From assembly GCF_001597745.1 (NCBI RefSeq), contig NZ_LUHJ01000014.1, positions 76,908 to 140,907 on the forward strand: 64,000 bases of DNA. The letters are read 5' to 3'. Positions 35,926 to 44,779 of the stretch are shown here, piece after piece (the first letter of the stretch is position 1; each line of letters begins with the position of its first letter). The translations under genes were made by a program, and so were the position numbers. A model generated the notes under the pieces. That model was given only the letters and a program-made list of their open reading frames with translations. It made no database searches and was not told the origin of the DNA. This DNA is from Anabaena sp. 4-3. GTDB taxonomy: Bacteria; Cyanobacteriota; Cyanobacteriia; Cyanobacteriales; Nostocaceae.

Positions 35926-36630
35926 ATGCGAGTGTTATTAGTCGAGGATGAACCAGATTTAGGTAATGCTATTAAACGAACTATTACCCAACATAAATAC
36001 GTGGTTGATTGGGTGATGAATGGTAATGAGGCTTGGGAATATTTAGAAAGTAGTTGGACACAATACACGTTAGCTATATTTGATTGGATGATTCCGGGGC
36101 TTTCTGGTGTGGAATTATGTAAAAAATTGCGTTATCGTCATAATCATTTGCCTGTGTTGATGCTGACAGCTAAAGACAGTATGGAAGATAAAGTTACGGG
36201 TTTAGATGCGGGTGCTGATGATTATTTAGTCAAACCCTTTGGCATGGCGGAATTATTAGCAAGATTGCGAGCTTTGCAAAGGCGATCGCCACAATTTCAG
36301 CCTCAAGAATTAACTTTAGGAAATCTGACTCTAGATTATAGCAATAGCAAAGTTATCAGTAAAGATGCGGCAGGAAATCAACAAGAAATTTCCTTAACTA
36401 ATAAAGAGTTTCAACTGTTAGAATATTTTATGAAACATCCCAATCACATCGTTACTTCTGAACAACTTCGTAACCAACTATGGGAAGTCAACGCCGAGCC
36501 TGTTAGTAATGTAGTGGCAGCACAAGTCAGGTTATTACGTCGTAAATTAGCTAATAGTGGTTGTGAAAATATCATTGAAACTTTACATGGTATGGGATAT
36601 AGGCTAAATCTCACTCATGAAGCAAAATAG
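35926..36630 (+). CDS. OmpR-family response regulator (RppA/NrsR-like)
   Basis: A 234-residue regulator. The receiver domain (1-120) has VEDEPDLG acidic residues, phosphoacceptor Asp53 in FDWMIPG, and VKPFG lysine. The winged-helix DNA-binding domain (about 130-230) ends with the usual ETLHGMGYRL. The VVDWVMNGNEAWEYLE and LAIFDWMIPGLSGVELC segments resemble RppA/NrsR of Synechocystis, tied to redox and nickel control. The gene overlaps the kinase start by 14 bases, so the pair is translationally coupled. Its signal here is unknown. Confidence 0.85.
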   Translation: MRVLLVEDEPDLGNAIKRTITQHKYVVDWVMNGNEAWEYLESSWTQYTLAIFDWMIPGLSGVELCKKLRYRHNHLPVLMLTAKDSMEDKVTGLDAGADDYLVKPFGMAELLARLRALQRRSPQFQPQELTLGNLTLDYSNSKVISKDAAGNQQEISLTNKEFQLLEYFMKHPNHIVTSEQLRNQLWEVNAEPVSNVVAAQVRLLRRKLANSGCENIIETLHGMGYRLNLTHEAK

Positions 36631-37990
36631 ATTATTTCAGCGCACCCGTTTACGTTTGGCAGTGTGGTATGCTCTGGTGATGGCTCTGATTTTAACTCTG
36701 TGTGGCATTGGGATTTATAAAGCTGTGTCTCATGCTCATTGGATGACATTAGATCAGGAAATAGAAACAGTAGCAGGAACACTACATGATAGTATTGAAT
36801 TAAAGTTACAACAACCCGGTAAATTAGAACCAGTTATATATGGACTTTTACCCAAAATTTGCATAGTAGGAAAAACTTGTATTTCTGAACCAATAAATTC
36901 TCATCGTCATACTCTGAGTGCGATTCACCAAGAGCATTATTATGTGCGTTTTTATGATAATTCTGGACGTTTATTTGCTATAGCCGGAGCTTATCCAGAA
37001 GGAATATCATCAAAATTTAACCCTGAATTATGGCAAACTCTCAAAGATAGTCAAGGGAAGATTTATCACCAAATTTCTCGGACATTGCATACCCAAGATA
37101 ATCTTGATTGGGGTTATATTCAAGTCGGGCGGAGTATTGAAGATTTTAGTAATTATTTAGATGCGGTGAAACTAACTTTAGCCTTTGGTTCGCCAATGGT
37201 GATTGGTTTAGTGGGTTTTGCTAGTTGGTGGTTAGCAGGTTTAGCAATGCAACCAATTTATAAATCATACAGACAAATTCAACAATTTACAGCAGATGCA
37301 GCCCATGAGTTACGCACGCCTTTAGCAGCAACTCAAGCAACTGTAGAATCAGCACTTTTGATGTCACAATTGGATGAATTAGAAGCAAGGGAGCTTTTAC
37401 AAACTATACAACGCCAAAATCAACGTCTGACTAATCTGGTAGCTGATTTATTATTACTGTCTCGCTTAGACCGTCAACCTGTGACAATCAGTTATGATAT
37501 TTGTTGTTTAAATGATATTATTAGCGATTTAATTGAGGAGTTTGCCGCCTTAGCAATTGCAGCAAATATCACCCTCAAATCTGAGTTTATGGTGACAAAG
37601 CCTGTAAATATTATCGGTAATCAAGACCAAATTTATCGATTGATTTCTAATTTAATTATCAATGCCATTCAATACACTTTATCAGGTGGTAAAGTCATAG
37701 TTAGTTTAGACCGTAGTGAACAGTATGCGGTGATTCAAGTTCAAGACACAGGTATTGGTATTCCTCAGTTAGAATTATCGCGGATTTTTGACCGCTTTTA
37801 TCGTGTGAATAGCGATCGCTCTCGTAGCACTGGCGGTTCTGGATTAGGACTAGCGATCGCTCAAGCAATTGTTCAAGCACATCATGGTAGTATAGATGTG
37901 CAGAGTCAATTGGATCAAGGCAGTATTTTTACGATTAAGTTACCCGTTGACTCGCTCCGGCTGGAAAACCGAAAATTCAAACGCTGGTGA
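36617..37990 (+). CDS. Sensor histidine kinase (RppB/NrsS-like)
   Basis: A 457-residue membrane kinase. Two membrane helices (about 14-38 and 185-210) flank a periplasmic sensor of about 145 residues that carries two cysteines in PKICIVGKTCIS. The H-box DAAHELRTPLAAT has phosphoacceptor His230. N, G1 and G2 boxes follow: NLIINAIQYTL, DTGIGIP and GGSGLGLAI. No HAMP domain is obvious, and the second membrane helix leads almost directly to the dimerisation helix. The cysteine pair could sense metal or redox state. The last 51 bases overlap the end of the convergent nagA gene. Confidence 0.85.
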   Translation: MKQNRLFQRTRLRLAVWYALVMALILTLCGIGIYKAVSHAHWMTLDQEIETVAGTLHDSIELKLQQPGKLEPVIYGLLPKICIVGKTCISEPINSHRHTLSAIHQEHYYVRFYDNSGRLFAIAGAYPEGISSKFNPELWQTLKDSQGKIYHQISRTLHTQDNLDWGYIQVGRSIEDFSNYLDAVKLTLAFGSPMVIGLVGFASWWLAGLAMQPIYKSYRQIQQFTADAAHELRTPLAATQATVESALLMSQLDELEARELLQTIQRQNQRLTNLVADLLLLSRLDRQPVTISYDICCLNDIISDLIEEFAALAIAANITLKSEFMVTKPVNIIGNQDQIYRLISNLIINAIQYTLSGGKVIVSLDRSEQYAVIQVQDTGIGIPQLELSRIFDRFYRVNSDRSRSTGGSGLGLAIAQAIVQAHHGSIDVQSQLDQGSIFTIKLPVDSLRLENRKFKRW

Positions 37991-39139
37991 TAGTCGCACC
38001 CAGTTAAGTGATTTTGTCTTCTCATCCCAATGCCAACGCAATAAGTTAGCTGTTTGCTGGGGTGCAATTCCTGGTAAACTAATCGCCTGTCTGGGTGCAT
38101 CGGTAGCTAAAGCGATCGCAGTTTCGACATCACAAATTCCCCACTTCACCAAGTTTTCTACTCCCACTAACAACGGTAAAGTCGTACCTGATAAAGTCCC
38201 ATCTGGTAGTCGTGCTGTACCATTTTTTACCTCTATCTCTCGACTATCCCAAGGATAAAACCCATCAGGTAGCCCCAAAGGTGACAGCGCATCACTAACC
38301 AAAAACAAGCCTTGGCTAGCACGGAGGAGAATTTGCAACATCGTCGGTGTAATATGTTGCCCATCGGCAATAAAACCACACATCACCCCTGGATGGGTAA
38401 TTGCTGCGCCTAATAATCCCGGTTCGCGGTGGTGTAGGGATGGCATAGCATTAAAAGCATGAGTTACCATTGTTGCACCAAGTTCAAAGGCGTGTTGAGC
38501 TTGTGCTGCTGTCGCTTGAGAATGTCCTAAACTGACGGTAATACCTAAATCACGTAAATAAGGGATAACTTCGCCAGTAGTATCTAACTCTGGTGCTAAG
38601 GTAATGACTTTGACAACATCAGCATAATCACCCAAAACCCGCTTGACTTCCTCAATGGTGAGGGGTAATAGATACTCGGCCGGATGTGCGCCACGCTTGT
38701 GATAATTTAAAAATGGCCCTTCCAGATGTACACCTAAAATCTCAGCACCTGTTTTGGAAGTCGAGATAAAATCTGCAATCACAGCAAGCGATCGCTGTAT
38801 ATTCTCTACAGAAGTTGTTACCAATGTCGGTAAATATCCATCTACTCCCACATCCCAGAGAAACTGAGATATTTTCGGCAGTAAATCAGCATTTTCCCTC
38901 GATAAATCAGGAAAAGCCAACCCTAAAGCCCCGTTAATCTGTAAATCAATGCCTCCTAAAGAAATCCAATCTCCACCCACATCTAATATTTGTAAGTCTG
39001 GTGGTGTAACTCGTTTGAATACTGTCCCCATTGGTAGAATTTGCTCAATTATGCCCTGTTGATTGACTAAGAGCATTTGCAAATCTTGATAGCCTGGGAC
39101 TCTAGCATTAATAATGTCTATCGGTTTGTGTATAGTCAT
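37940..39139 (-). CDS. nagA: N-acetylglucosamine-6-phosphate deacetylase
   Basis: A 399-residue amidohydrolase that deacetylates GlcNAc-6-phosphate in amino-sugar recycling. Motifs: HLEGPFLNYHKRGAH (metal Glu), VSLGHSQAT (His), VTHAFNAMPSLHHREPG (His and substrate loop) and LVSDALSPLG with the catalytic Asp. Length is normal for NagA. Its 3' end runs 51 bases into the histidine kinase gene on the other strand. The N-terminus begins with a short beta sandwich (IINARVPGYQDLQ). Directly upstream lies an ATTAGTC tandem-repeat tract. Confidence 0.92.
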   Translation of the reverse strand: MTIHKPIDIINARVPGYQDLQMLLVNQQGIIEQILPMGTVFKRVTPPDLQILDVGGDWISLGGIDLQINGALGLAFPDLSRENADLLPKISQFLWDVGVDGYLPTLVTTSVENIQRSLAVIADFISTSKTGAEILGVHLEGPFLNYHKRGAHPAEYLLPLTIEEVKRVLGDYADVVKVITLAPELDTTGEVIPYLRDLGITVSLGHSQATAAQAQHAFELGATMVTHAFNAMPSLHHREPGLLGAAITHPGVMCGFIADGQHITPTMLQILLRASQGLFLVSDALSPLGLPDGFYPWDSREIEVKNGTARLPDGTLSGTTLPLLVGVENLVKWGICDVETAIALATDAPRQAISLPGIAPQQTANLLRWHWDEKTKSLNWVRLSPAFEFSVFQPERVNG

Positions 39140-39190
39140 TAGTCATTAGTCATTAGTCATTAGTCATTAGTCATTAGTCATTAGTTATTA
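39137..39190. repeat. Short tandem repeat (STRR) tract, unit CATTAGT
   Basis: About seven head-to-tail copies of the heptamer CATTAGT begin at the nagA start codon and end in TTATTAGTT. Heptanucleotide tandem repeats are typical of heterocystous cyanobacteria. Shorter tracts of the same unit occur at about 10610-10660 and 19692-19725. The copy number probably varies by slippage, and the tract occupies the nagA 5' leader. Confidence 0.85.
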
Positions 39191-39307
39191 GTTTTTCTCC
39201 TCCGCTCCCTCATCCCCAATCCCCAGTCACCGCAGAATATGAGATGATAATTACAGCCTCAGCTTGCTGTGTGGGCAAAAATTTTGAATTTTGAATTTTG
39301 AATTGTT

Positions 39308-39820
39308 ATGGCTCCTGTTGTTGGCATTATTATGGGTAGTGATTCCGATCTGCCCACTATGAAAGATGCGATCGCTGTTTGCAATGAGTTTGGCATAGAG
39401 AACGAAGTAGCGATCGTCTCTGCCCATCGTACCCCAGAACGCATGGTGCAGTATGCCCAACAAGCTCACCAAAGAGGTATTAAGGTAATCATTGCTGGTG
39501 CTGGTGGTGCGGCTCATCTTCCGGGGATGGTAGCGTCTTTAACACCATTGCCTGTGATTGGTGTTCCTGTAGCTACGCGCAATTTACAAGGGGTTGATTC
39601 TTTATATTCTATCGTCCAGATGCCAGCAGGTATCCCAGTGGCTACAGTCGCTATCGGTAATGCGAAAAACGCCGGACTTTTAGCAGTACAAATCCTGGCT
39701 ACTCACCAGCCAGAATTACTAGAGAAAGTGCAACAGTACCGTCAAAGCCTAGCTGAATTAGTGATGACAAAGCAAGCAAAACTCGAACAACTAGGCTATG
39801 AACAATATTTAAACGATTGA
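39308..39820 (+). CDS. purE: N5-carboxyaminoimidazole ribonucleotide mutase PurE
   Basis: A 170-residue class I PurE, which moves the carboxyl group of N5-CAIR to give CAIR in purine synthesis. The motifs are textbook: [25 protein letters not shown] with the catalytic His, [12 protein letters not shown] and [15 protein letters not shown]. No PurK domain is fused. It is divergent from nagA and preceded directly by a GAATTTTGAATTTTG repeat that supplies most of the leader. Confidence 0.95.
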   Translation: MAPVVGIIMGSDSDLPTMKDAIAVCNEFGIENEVAIVSAHRTPERMVQYAQQAHQRGIKVIIAGAGGAAHLPGMVASLTPLPVIGVPVATRNLQGVDSLYSIVQMPAGIPVATVAIGNAKNAGLLAVQILATHQPELLEKVQQYRQSLAELVMTKQAKLEQLGYEQYLND

Positions 39821-40375
39821 TGCGACTGGCATATTAGTAGGGTGCGTCATATCATGTCCGTTTGAATAGTTATCATATCTGTTGGGGTAGGGAACAGGGA
39901 ACAGGGAAAAAGAAAAGATCAGCATCAAAAACTTATCATAAGTAATGAGCCGGACATGATATCAGATATGAAAAATACGTTGATTGACGGCATTGAAACA
40001 GTCTGACGCACTCTACAAGACACATGTAAGGTGGGCATTGCCAAAACGTAAAGTTATGAGTTTTACCAACTGGCAAGCAATGCCCACCCTACGAAAATGT
40101 GATCCTTAATCAGCCTGAAGCATACAAAAATTTAATAAGCTTAATATAACTTAATAATTTTCTGAGCAATCATATCTAGCCAAGATGAAATGCTGATAGG
40201 ACAAAGGCTGTGAGTAATTTATTTAACTATTCACAGCCTCATGATTATTGCTCAATTCTGGTAAATTGTATCAAAACCTACAGAATTAAAACTTCAGTAA
40301 ATAGACTATTAATCAACTTATTTGTGGATTTGTTGACACCAGAAATGTGCTGATGTTTAGGTAAAATTTTTCGCC
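39821..40375. other. Repeat-rich control region upstream of the first ammonium transporter
   Basis: From left to right: a GTAGGGTGCGTCA element with ends at 39837 and 40016, split by an inner inverted repeat ATATCATGTCCG (39849-39860) / CGGACATGATAT (39951-39962); a GTGGGCATTGCC hairpin (40028-40092); an AT-rich stretch; and the NtcA box at 40267. No ORF is present. At least three small repeats have piled up here. Confidence 0.7.
40267..40282 (+). promoter_or_regulatory. NtcA binding site upstream of ammonium transporter 1
   Basis: TGTATCAAAACCTACA is an exact TGTA-N8-TACA match. TAGACT (40302-40307) lies 20 bases after the core TAC and could be the -10 box, giving the usual NtcA-activated promoter layout. 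It lies 94 bases ahead of the GTG start of an ammonium transporter, a classical NtcA target. Confidence 0.75.
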
Positions 40376-41902
40376 GTGGTTAAGTTTGCTCCCGTTGTCA
40401 GTCATCGCTTTTCCATCTGGAAAAAATCACCATTGAATAAGCGTATTCAAACTTGGCAACGCTTATTGGCGGTGGCGATTAGCTCAATGATATTTGTAGT
40501 TGCGGTGTCGGCGGTTGTGCAAGCAGCAGAACCGCCAAATATGCAGTCTTTATCAGAGACTACAATCAGACTGCAAATTTCGATTGATACTACATGGGTA
40601 TTACTCACCGGGTTTTTAGTCTTTTTTATGCAAACTGGCTTTGCCATGCTAGAAGCAGGTTTTGTGGAACAAACAAGTGTAGTCAACGTTTTACTAGAAA
40701 ACTTTGTTGATGCGGCTGTCACAATCTTGGTATGGTGGGCGGTGGGTTTTGGTGTGGCGTTTGGTAGTAGTGCCGGTGGGTTGTTAGGTGTAGATACATT
40801 CTTTCTGAGTCTGATGCCTGCGGCTGATGGTAGCTTTCCAATGGGTGCGCCTGGTTCGACAGCTGCGATTAACACCTATACATTGTTCTTTTTTCAGTTT
40901 GCCTTTGCAGCCACCGCCAGCACAATTACTACAGGTGCGATGGCTGGCAGAACTGATTTTATTGGGAACTTAATTTATACCGCCGTGATGGGAGCCATTA
41001 GCTACCCAATCATCGTCCATTGGGCTTGGAATGCTGAAGGTTGGTTAGCCAAACTCGGTTATCATGACTTTGCTGGTGGTTCCATTGTGCATTGTGTAGG
41101 TGGTTGGACGGCGGTAGTAGGTGCTTATTTGTTAGGGCATCGTTCTGGACGTTGTGATTGGGGAACACCACCCCCAGCCCATAATTTAAGCTTGGCGACG
41201 TTGGGAACTATGATTTTGTGGTTGGGTTGGTATGGGTTTAATCCTGGTTCAACCCTCGGTGTGGGTAATCCCGGCTTAATAGGGCTAGTGACAATTAATA
41301 CCACATTGGCGGCGGGTGCTGCTGCACTGTCAGCGATGATTTGGCAATACATCCGCACTGGTAAGTGGAGTTTAGTCTATTGTCTGAATGGTTCTTTAGC
41401 TGGGTTAGTGGGGATTACAGCAGCTTGCGCTTATGTTGCGCCTTGGGCTGCGGTGTTGATTGGGTTAACAGGTGGCATTTTATTAGTGTGGGGGATGGAT
41501 GTCATTGAATCATTACAGATTGATGATCCGGTAGGGGCTTTTTCCGTACATGGGATTAATGGCATGATGGGTACTTTGTCTGTGGGGTTTTTAGGACAAG
41601 CAGAACTTACCTTAAACAAAAAAGCCGGGCTATTGTTAGGCGGTGGCATGGAATTATTGGGGATTCAGCTTTTAGGTGTGGTAGCGATCGCCGTGTTTAC
41701 AGTTGTGTTTAGCTTTGTCATGTTTGGTAGTCTCAAAGCCCTTGGACGCTTGCGTGTCCATCCCGAAGGCGATCGCCTGGGGATTGATGTCTATGAACAT
41801 GGTGCATCAGTCTGGCCTGATGTTTATACAATTGAAACTTTGATTGCAGCAGACAAAAACCATCCTCAAACTTCCGATACTAATACTTTAGAGAAGGAAT
41901 AA
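40376..41902 (+). CDS. amt: Ammonium transporter (Amt), first of three
   Basis: A 508-residue Amt channel with a GTG start and an N-terminal signal-like helix (about 28-50, ending VQAAEP). Eleven membrane helices follow. The pore twin histidines are visible in FAGGSIVHCVGGWTA and FSVHGINGMMG. The FFMQTGFAMLEAGFVEQTS segment departs from the usual GFCRxKN sequence of the paralogue at 42.3 kb, where the periplasmic recruitment loop begins. A soluble C-terminal tail of about 55 residues contains the conserved GIDVYEHGASVWPD. Preceded by a perfect NtcA box, so expression under nitrogen limitation is expected. Confidence 0.9.
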   Translation: MVKFAPVVSHRFSIWKKSPLNKRIQTWQRLLAVAISSMIFVVAVSAVVQAAEPPNMQSLSETTIRLQISIDTTWVLLTGFLVFFMQTGFAMLEAGFVEQTSVVNVLLENFVDAAVTILVWWAVGFGVAFGSSAGGLLGVDTFFLSLMPAADGSFPMGAPGSTAAINTYTLFFFQFAFAATASTITTGAMAGRTDFIGNLIYTAVMGAISYPIIVHWAWNAEGWLAKLGYHDFAGGSIVHCVGGWTAVVGAYLLGHRSGRCDWGTPPPAHNLSLATLGTMILWLGWYGFNPGSTLGVGNPGLIGLVTINTTLAAGAAALSAMIWQYIRTGKWSLVYCLNGSLAGLVGITAACAYVAPWAAVLIGLTGGILLVWGMDVIESLQIDDPVGAFSVHGINGMMGTLSVGFLGQAELTLNKKAGLLLGGGMELLGIQLLGVVAIAVFTVVFSFVMFGSLKALGRLRVHPEGDRLGIDVYEHGASVWPDVYTIETLIAADKNHPQTSDTNTLEKE

Positions 41903-42307
41903 AACAGTGAAACTTATCAATTGACAAAAGTCAGTAAAAAGTAGTAGTGTATTTCACAAATTTTTTATTCATCTTGACTCTAATTGTTCACCGAAATCAG
42001 ATTGACAATTTGAGGTGATTTCCCTGTGCATAGTTATTGGTTTCTTCATTAAAGATTCAATGAAGAAGATGTACAAGTAAAAAAAATACATAATAATTTT
42101 TGAAGAATAACATCGAAAAATATTTACAAAAGTGCCATTAATTTTCTAAACTTCTATTTATGTTAATTGATGTAATACTGTACAAACAGCCTACAAGTGA
42201 TTTCATCAAAAATAATGCAAATACACAGTTTTTAACTGTAGAAATTAGGTTTTTTCATTAAATTGTACTTCCTGTTAAACATAGCCGGAAGCTGAGGAGT
42301 CCTACTG
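41903..42307. other. AT-rich intergenic region between the first two amt genes
   Basis: A 405-base spacer with no ORF, no hairpin repeat and a very high AT content. It contains the NtcA-like motif at 42179-42195. Nothing else recognisable. Confidence 0.5.
42179..42195 (+). promoter_or_regulatory. NtcA-like box with nine-base spacer
   Basis: TGTA-CAAACAGCC-TACA keeps both conserved half-sites but has nine rather than eight bases between them. A loose -10 (TAATGC) lies about 20 bases later, and the motif is 113 bases before the second amt start codon. Plausible weak NtcA site. Confidence 0.4.
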
Positions 42308-43906
42308 ATGTACAAACAAAAATCGAAATTAAAAAATAGGCGAATTTCCGCAAGAAAATCCGCTAAAACCATTCAATTCAACTCAAAAAGTAAGTTATTC
42401 AATTTAGTTAAGCGACTTTCTCCGAGTTGGCAAGCTTGCTTACCAATAGCTTGTTTAATTGTGTTGGGATGGGGTTATGCGGCGGTTGCACAAAGTCCAG
42501 CAGCCGAGCAAACCACAGCAGAATTGAAAACAGAATTGAAAGTTGCCCTAGACACGCTTTGGGTAGCGATCGCCGCCTTTTTGGTATTCTTCATGAATGC
42601 TGGTTTTGGAATGTTAGAAACCGGCTTCTGTCGCCAGAAAAACGCCGTTAACGTCCTCGCCAAAAACCTGATTGTCTTTGCTCTCGCCACCGTGGCTTTT
42701 TGGGCAATTGGTTTTGGTTTCATGTTTGGCGATGGCAATGACTTTATTGGTTTAAACGGCTTTTTCCTAACAGGAGCCGATAACAGTCCTACCACGGGAG
42801 ATGCTTATCAAGGTGTCTTTAGTGCATTAAGTTGGGCTGGTGTACCACTAGCTGCCAAATTTTTATTTCAGTTAGTGTTTGCGGGAACAGCAGCCACAAT
42901 CGTTTCTGGTGCAGTTGCAGAAAGAATCAAGTTTGTTGATTTCTTAATTTTCAGCATTTTACTTGTAGGTATCGCTTACCCGATTACCGGACACTGGATT
43001 TGGGGGGCTGGTTGGTTAGCAGACAAAGGCTTTTGGGATTTTGCGGGTTCTACAGTAGTTCACTCAGTCGGTGGCTGGGCGGCTTTGATGGGTGCAGCAT
43101 TTCTTGGCCCCCGTATCGGTAAATATCAAGATGGTAAAGTTGTGGCTCTACCCGGTCACAATATGAGTATTGCCACTCTCGGCTGTTTAATTCTGTGGTT
43201 AGGTTGGTTTGGTTTTAACCCCGGTTCGACAATGGCAGCTGATCCCAATGCCATTACTCACATCGCCTTAACAACTAACATGGCTGGTGCAGTTGGTGGT
43301 ATTGCTGCGACTGCGACAGCTTGGTGGTATTTAGGCAAACCAGACTTGTCGATGATTATCAACGGTATTCTGGCAGGTTTAGTAGCGATTACAGCCCCTT
43401 GTGCTTATGTCAGCATTCCTAGTGCTGTGATTATTGGTTTGATTGCTGGTGTATTAGTAGTTTTTGCAGTCACAGTCTTTGACAAACTTGGTATTGATGA
43501 TCCAGTAGGTGCTACCTCCGTTCACCTGGTTTGTGGTGTTTGGGGGACTCTGGCAGTTGGTTTATGGGCTGTTGGGCCTGGTGTTTATTCCTGGTATGGT
43601 GAAGGTGCTGGGCCTGTTAAGGGCTTATTTGCTGGTGGTGGCTTAGAACAGTTAGGCATCCAGTTTTTAGGCGTGATTTCTGTCGGTGGTATGACTGTGC
43701 TAATTAGCAGTATCTTTTGGTTAGTGCTGAAGGCGACTTTAGGTATCAGAGTCACCAGAGAAGAAGAATTGGAAGGTTTAGATATCGGTGAACACGGTAT
43801 GGAAGCCTACAGTGGATTCCTCAAAGAAGCTAGCCCTGGCGGATTTGCAGACGGTGGTAAATTTGGCGGCTACTCATCAGGTGAGGATTTGTCCAAAACA
43901 ATTTAA
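42308..43906 (+). CDS. amt: Ammonium transporter (Amt), second of three
   Basis: A 532-residue Amt protein. A long basic N-terminus (about 1-38) leads into a signal-type helix ending VAQSPA, then eleven membrane helices. It has [20 protein letters not shown], the twin-histidine motifs [13 protein letters not shown] and [12 protein letters not shown], and the C-terminal [15 protein letters not shown] regulatory tail, extended with a Gly-rich end. Closest in style to the Amt1 type found in cyanobacteria and plants. A terminator follows at once, so it is probably separate from the RiPP genes downstream. Confidence 0.9.
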   Translation: MYKQKSKLKNRRISARKSAKTIQFNSKSKLFNLVKRLSPSWQACLPIACLIVLGWGYAAVAQSPAAEQTTAELKTELKVALDTLWVAIAAFLVFFMNAGFGMLETGFCRQKNAVNVLAKNLIVFALATVAFWAIGFGFMFGDGNDFIGLNGFFLTGADNSPTTGDAYQGVFSALSWAGVPLAAKFLFQLVFAGTAATIVSGAVAERIKFVDFLIFSILLVGIAYPITGHWIWGAGWLADKGFWDFAGSTVVHSVGGWAALMGAAFLGPRIGKYQDGKVVALPGHNMSIATLGCLILWLGWFGFNPGSTMAADPNAITHIALTTNMAGAVGGIAATATAWWYLGKPDLSMIINGILAGLVAITAPCAYVSIPSAVIIGLIAGVLVVFAVTVFDKLGIDDPVGATSVHLVCGVWGTLAVGLWAVGPGVYSWYGEGAGPVKGLFAGGGLEQLGIQFLGVISVGGMTVLISSIFWLVLKATLGIRVTREEELEGLDIGEHGMEAYSGFLKEASPGGFADGGKFGGYSSGEDLSKTI

Positions 43907-43943
43907 CAGAGTAGAACAGTTTGTATATCTGGCTTGTGATCAC

Positions 43944-43990
43944 AACCCGCTCCTCCAACTTTTGGTGTTTTTAGAGGTGGCGGGTTTTTC
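43944..43990. terminator. Hairpin terminator after the second amt gene
   Basis: AACCCGCTCCTCC pairs with AGAGGTGGCGGGTT across a 20-base loop and is followed by TTTTTC. It lies between the convergent amt and SagB-type genes and marks one border of the inserted TOMM cluster. Confidence 0.75.
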
Positions 43991-44020
43991 TTGAGCAAAT
44001 CCACCGAGGAATTACGTATA

Positions 44021-44761
44021 TTAGGGTATAGCAGTAGCCTCACTGCCAACAGCCAGACAGTAAAGCGCAGCATGACGTTGACCATCAATACCTAAAATAT
44101 GATTGACGCTCATATCGTGGAATCCACCGATACAAAGACTACCAAGCCCTAATTCCACAGCCATCAGACAGATATTCTCAGCTTGATGACCGGCTTCCAG
44201 CAGAATAAAACGATAGCCGCGTGTACTATATTTGCAGAGCGATCGCATGAAAACGCCAGTCAGAATCAACAGGGCATTGGCATTAGCAATATAATCCTGT
44301 TGTAATAAGGGCGTAACAAAATCTTGAGGTGTAGACTCATTCACCCAATGCAACCCATGATGGCGCGGCTCATAGTGGTATAGTCCATCAGATAAATCTG
44401 ACACTGCCCGTGTAGAGACAAATAGCTCAATCGGAAACAGTCCACCAGCAGACGGAGCATTTCGCCCTTCGTAAGCATAGCCTTCTACCTGACGCAACCC
44501 ATTAATACCACAGGCTGCATCCAATAATTGAGCCAAATCAATCAATGGCATCTGGGTATTTTGAAAATCCCTTACCGAATGACGTTTTCTTAATAGATTG
44601 GTGAGGTAGTTATCTGATGGTACTGCTGGCAACTCCCGAATAGGTGCCTCTGGCATATACCGCATTTCCGTAGCCGGAACCTGTTTGGTATGACCTCCTG
44701 GTGGTGGAGAATTTAAATGATAGAGAAGAGTTAGTTCCAGAGGCTCATTAGCTTTGTACAT
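44021..44761 (-). CDS. SagB-type dehydrogenase of the TOMM cluster
   Basis: A 246-residue nitroreductase-fold FMN enzyme. Signatures: RKRHSVRDFQNTQM (FMN phosphate), NAPSAGGLFPIELFV and LLEAGHQAENICLMAVELGLGS. SagB-type enzymes oxidise peptide azolines to aromatic thiazoles and oxazoles. It is the last gene of the minus-strand row E1-like / YcaO / SagB, 18 bases after YcaO, with an AGGAA ribosome-binding site before the ATG at 44761. All FMN-binding segments look intact, so the mature peptide should carry azoles rather than azolines. Confidence 0.88.
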   Translation of the reverse strand: MYKANEPLELTLLYHLNSPPPGGHTKQVPATEMRYMPEAPIRELPAVPSDNYLTNLLRKRHSVRDFQNTQMPLIDLAQLLDAACGINGLRQVEGYAYEGRNAPSAGGLFPIELFVSTRAVSDLSDGLYHYEPRHHGLHWVNESTPQDFVTPLLQQDYIANANALLILTGVFMRSLCKYSTRGYRFILLEAGHQAENICLMAVELGLGSLCIGGFHDMSVNHILGIDGQRHAALYCLAVGSEATAIP

Positions 44762-44779
44762 TGCTGCAATTTCCTAATT

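Noticed and set aside
37896-38258. 120-residue plus-strand frame after the histidine kinase
   Set aside because: Shadow of nagA on the opposite strand.
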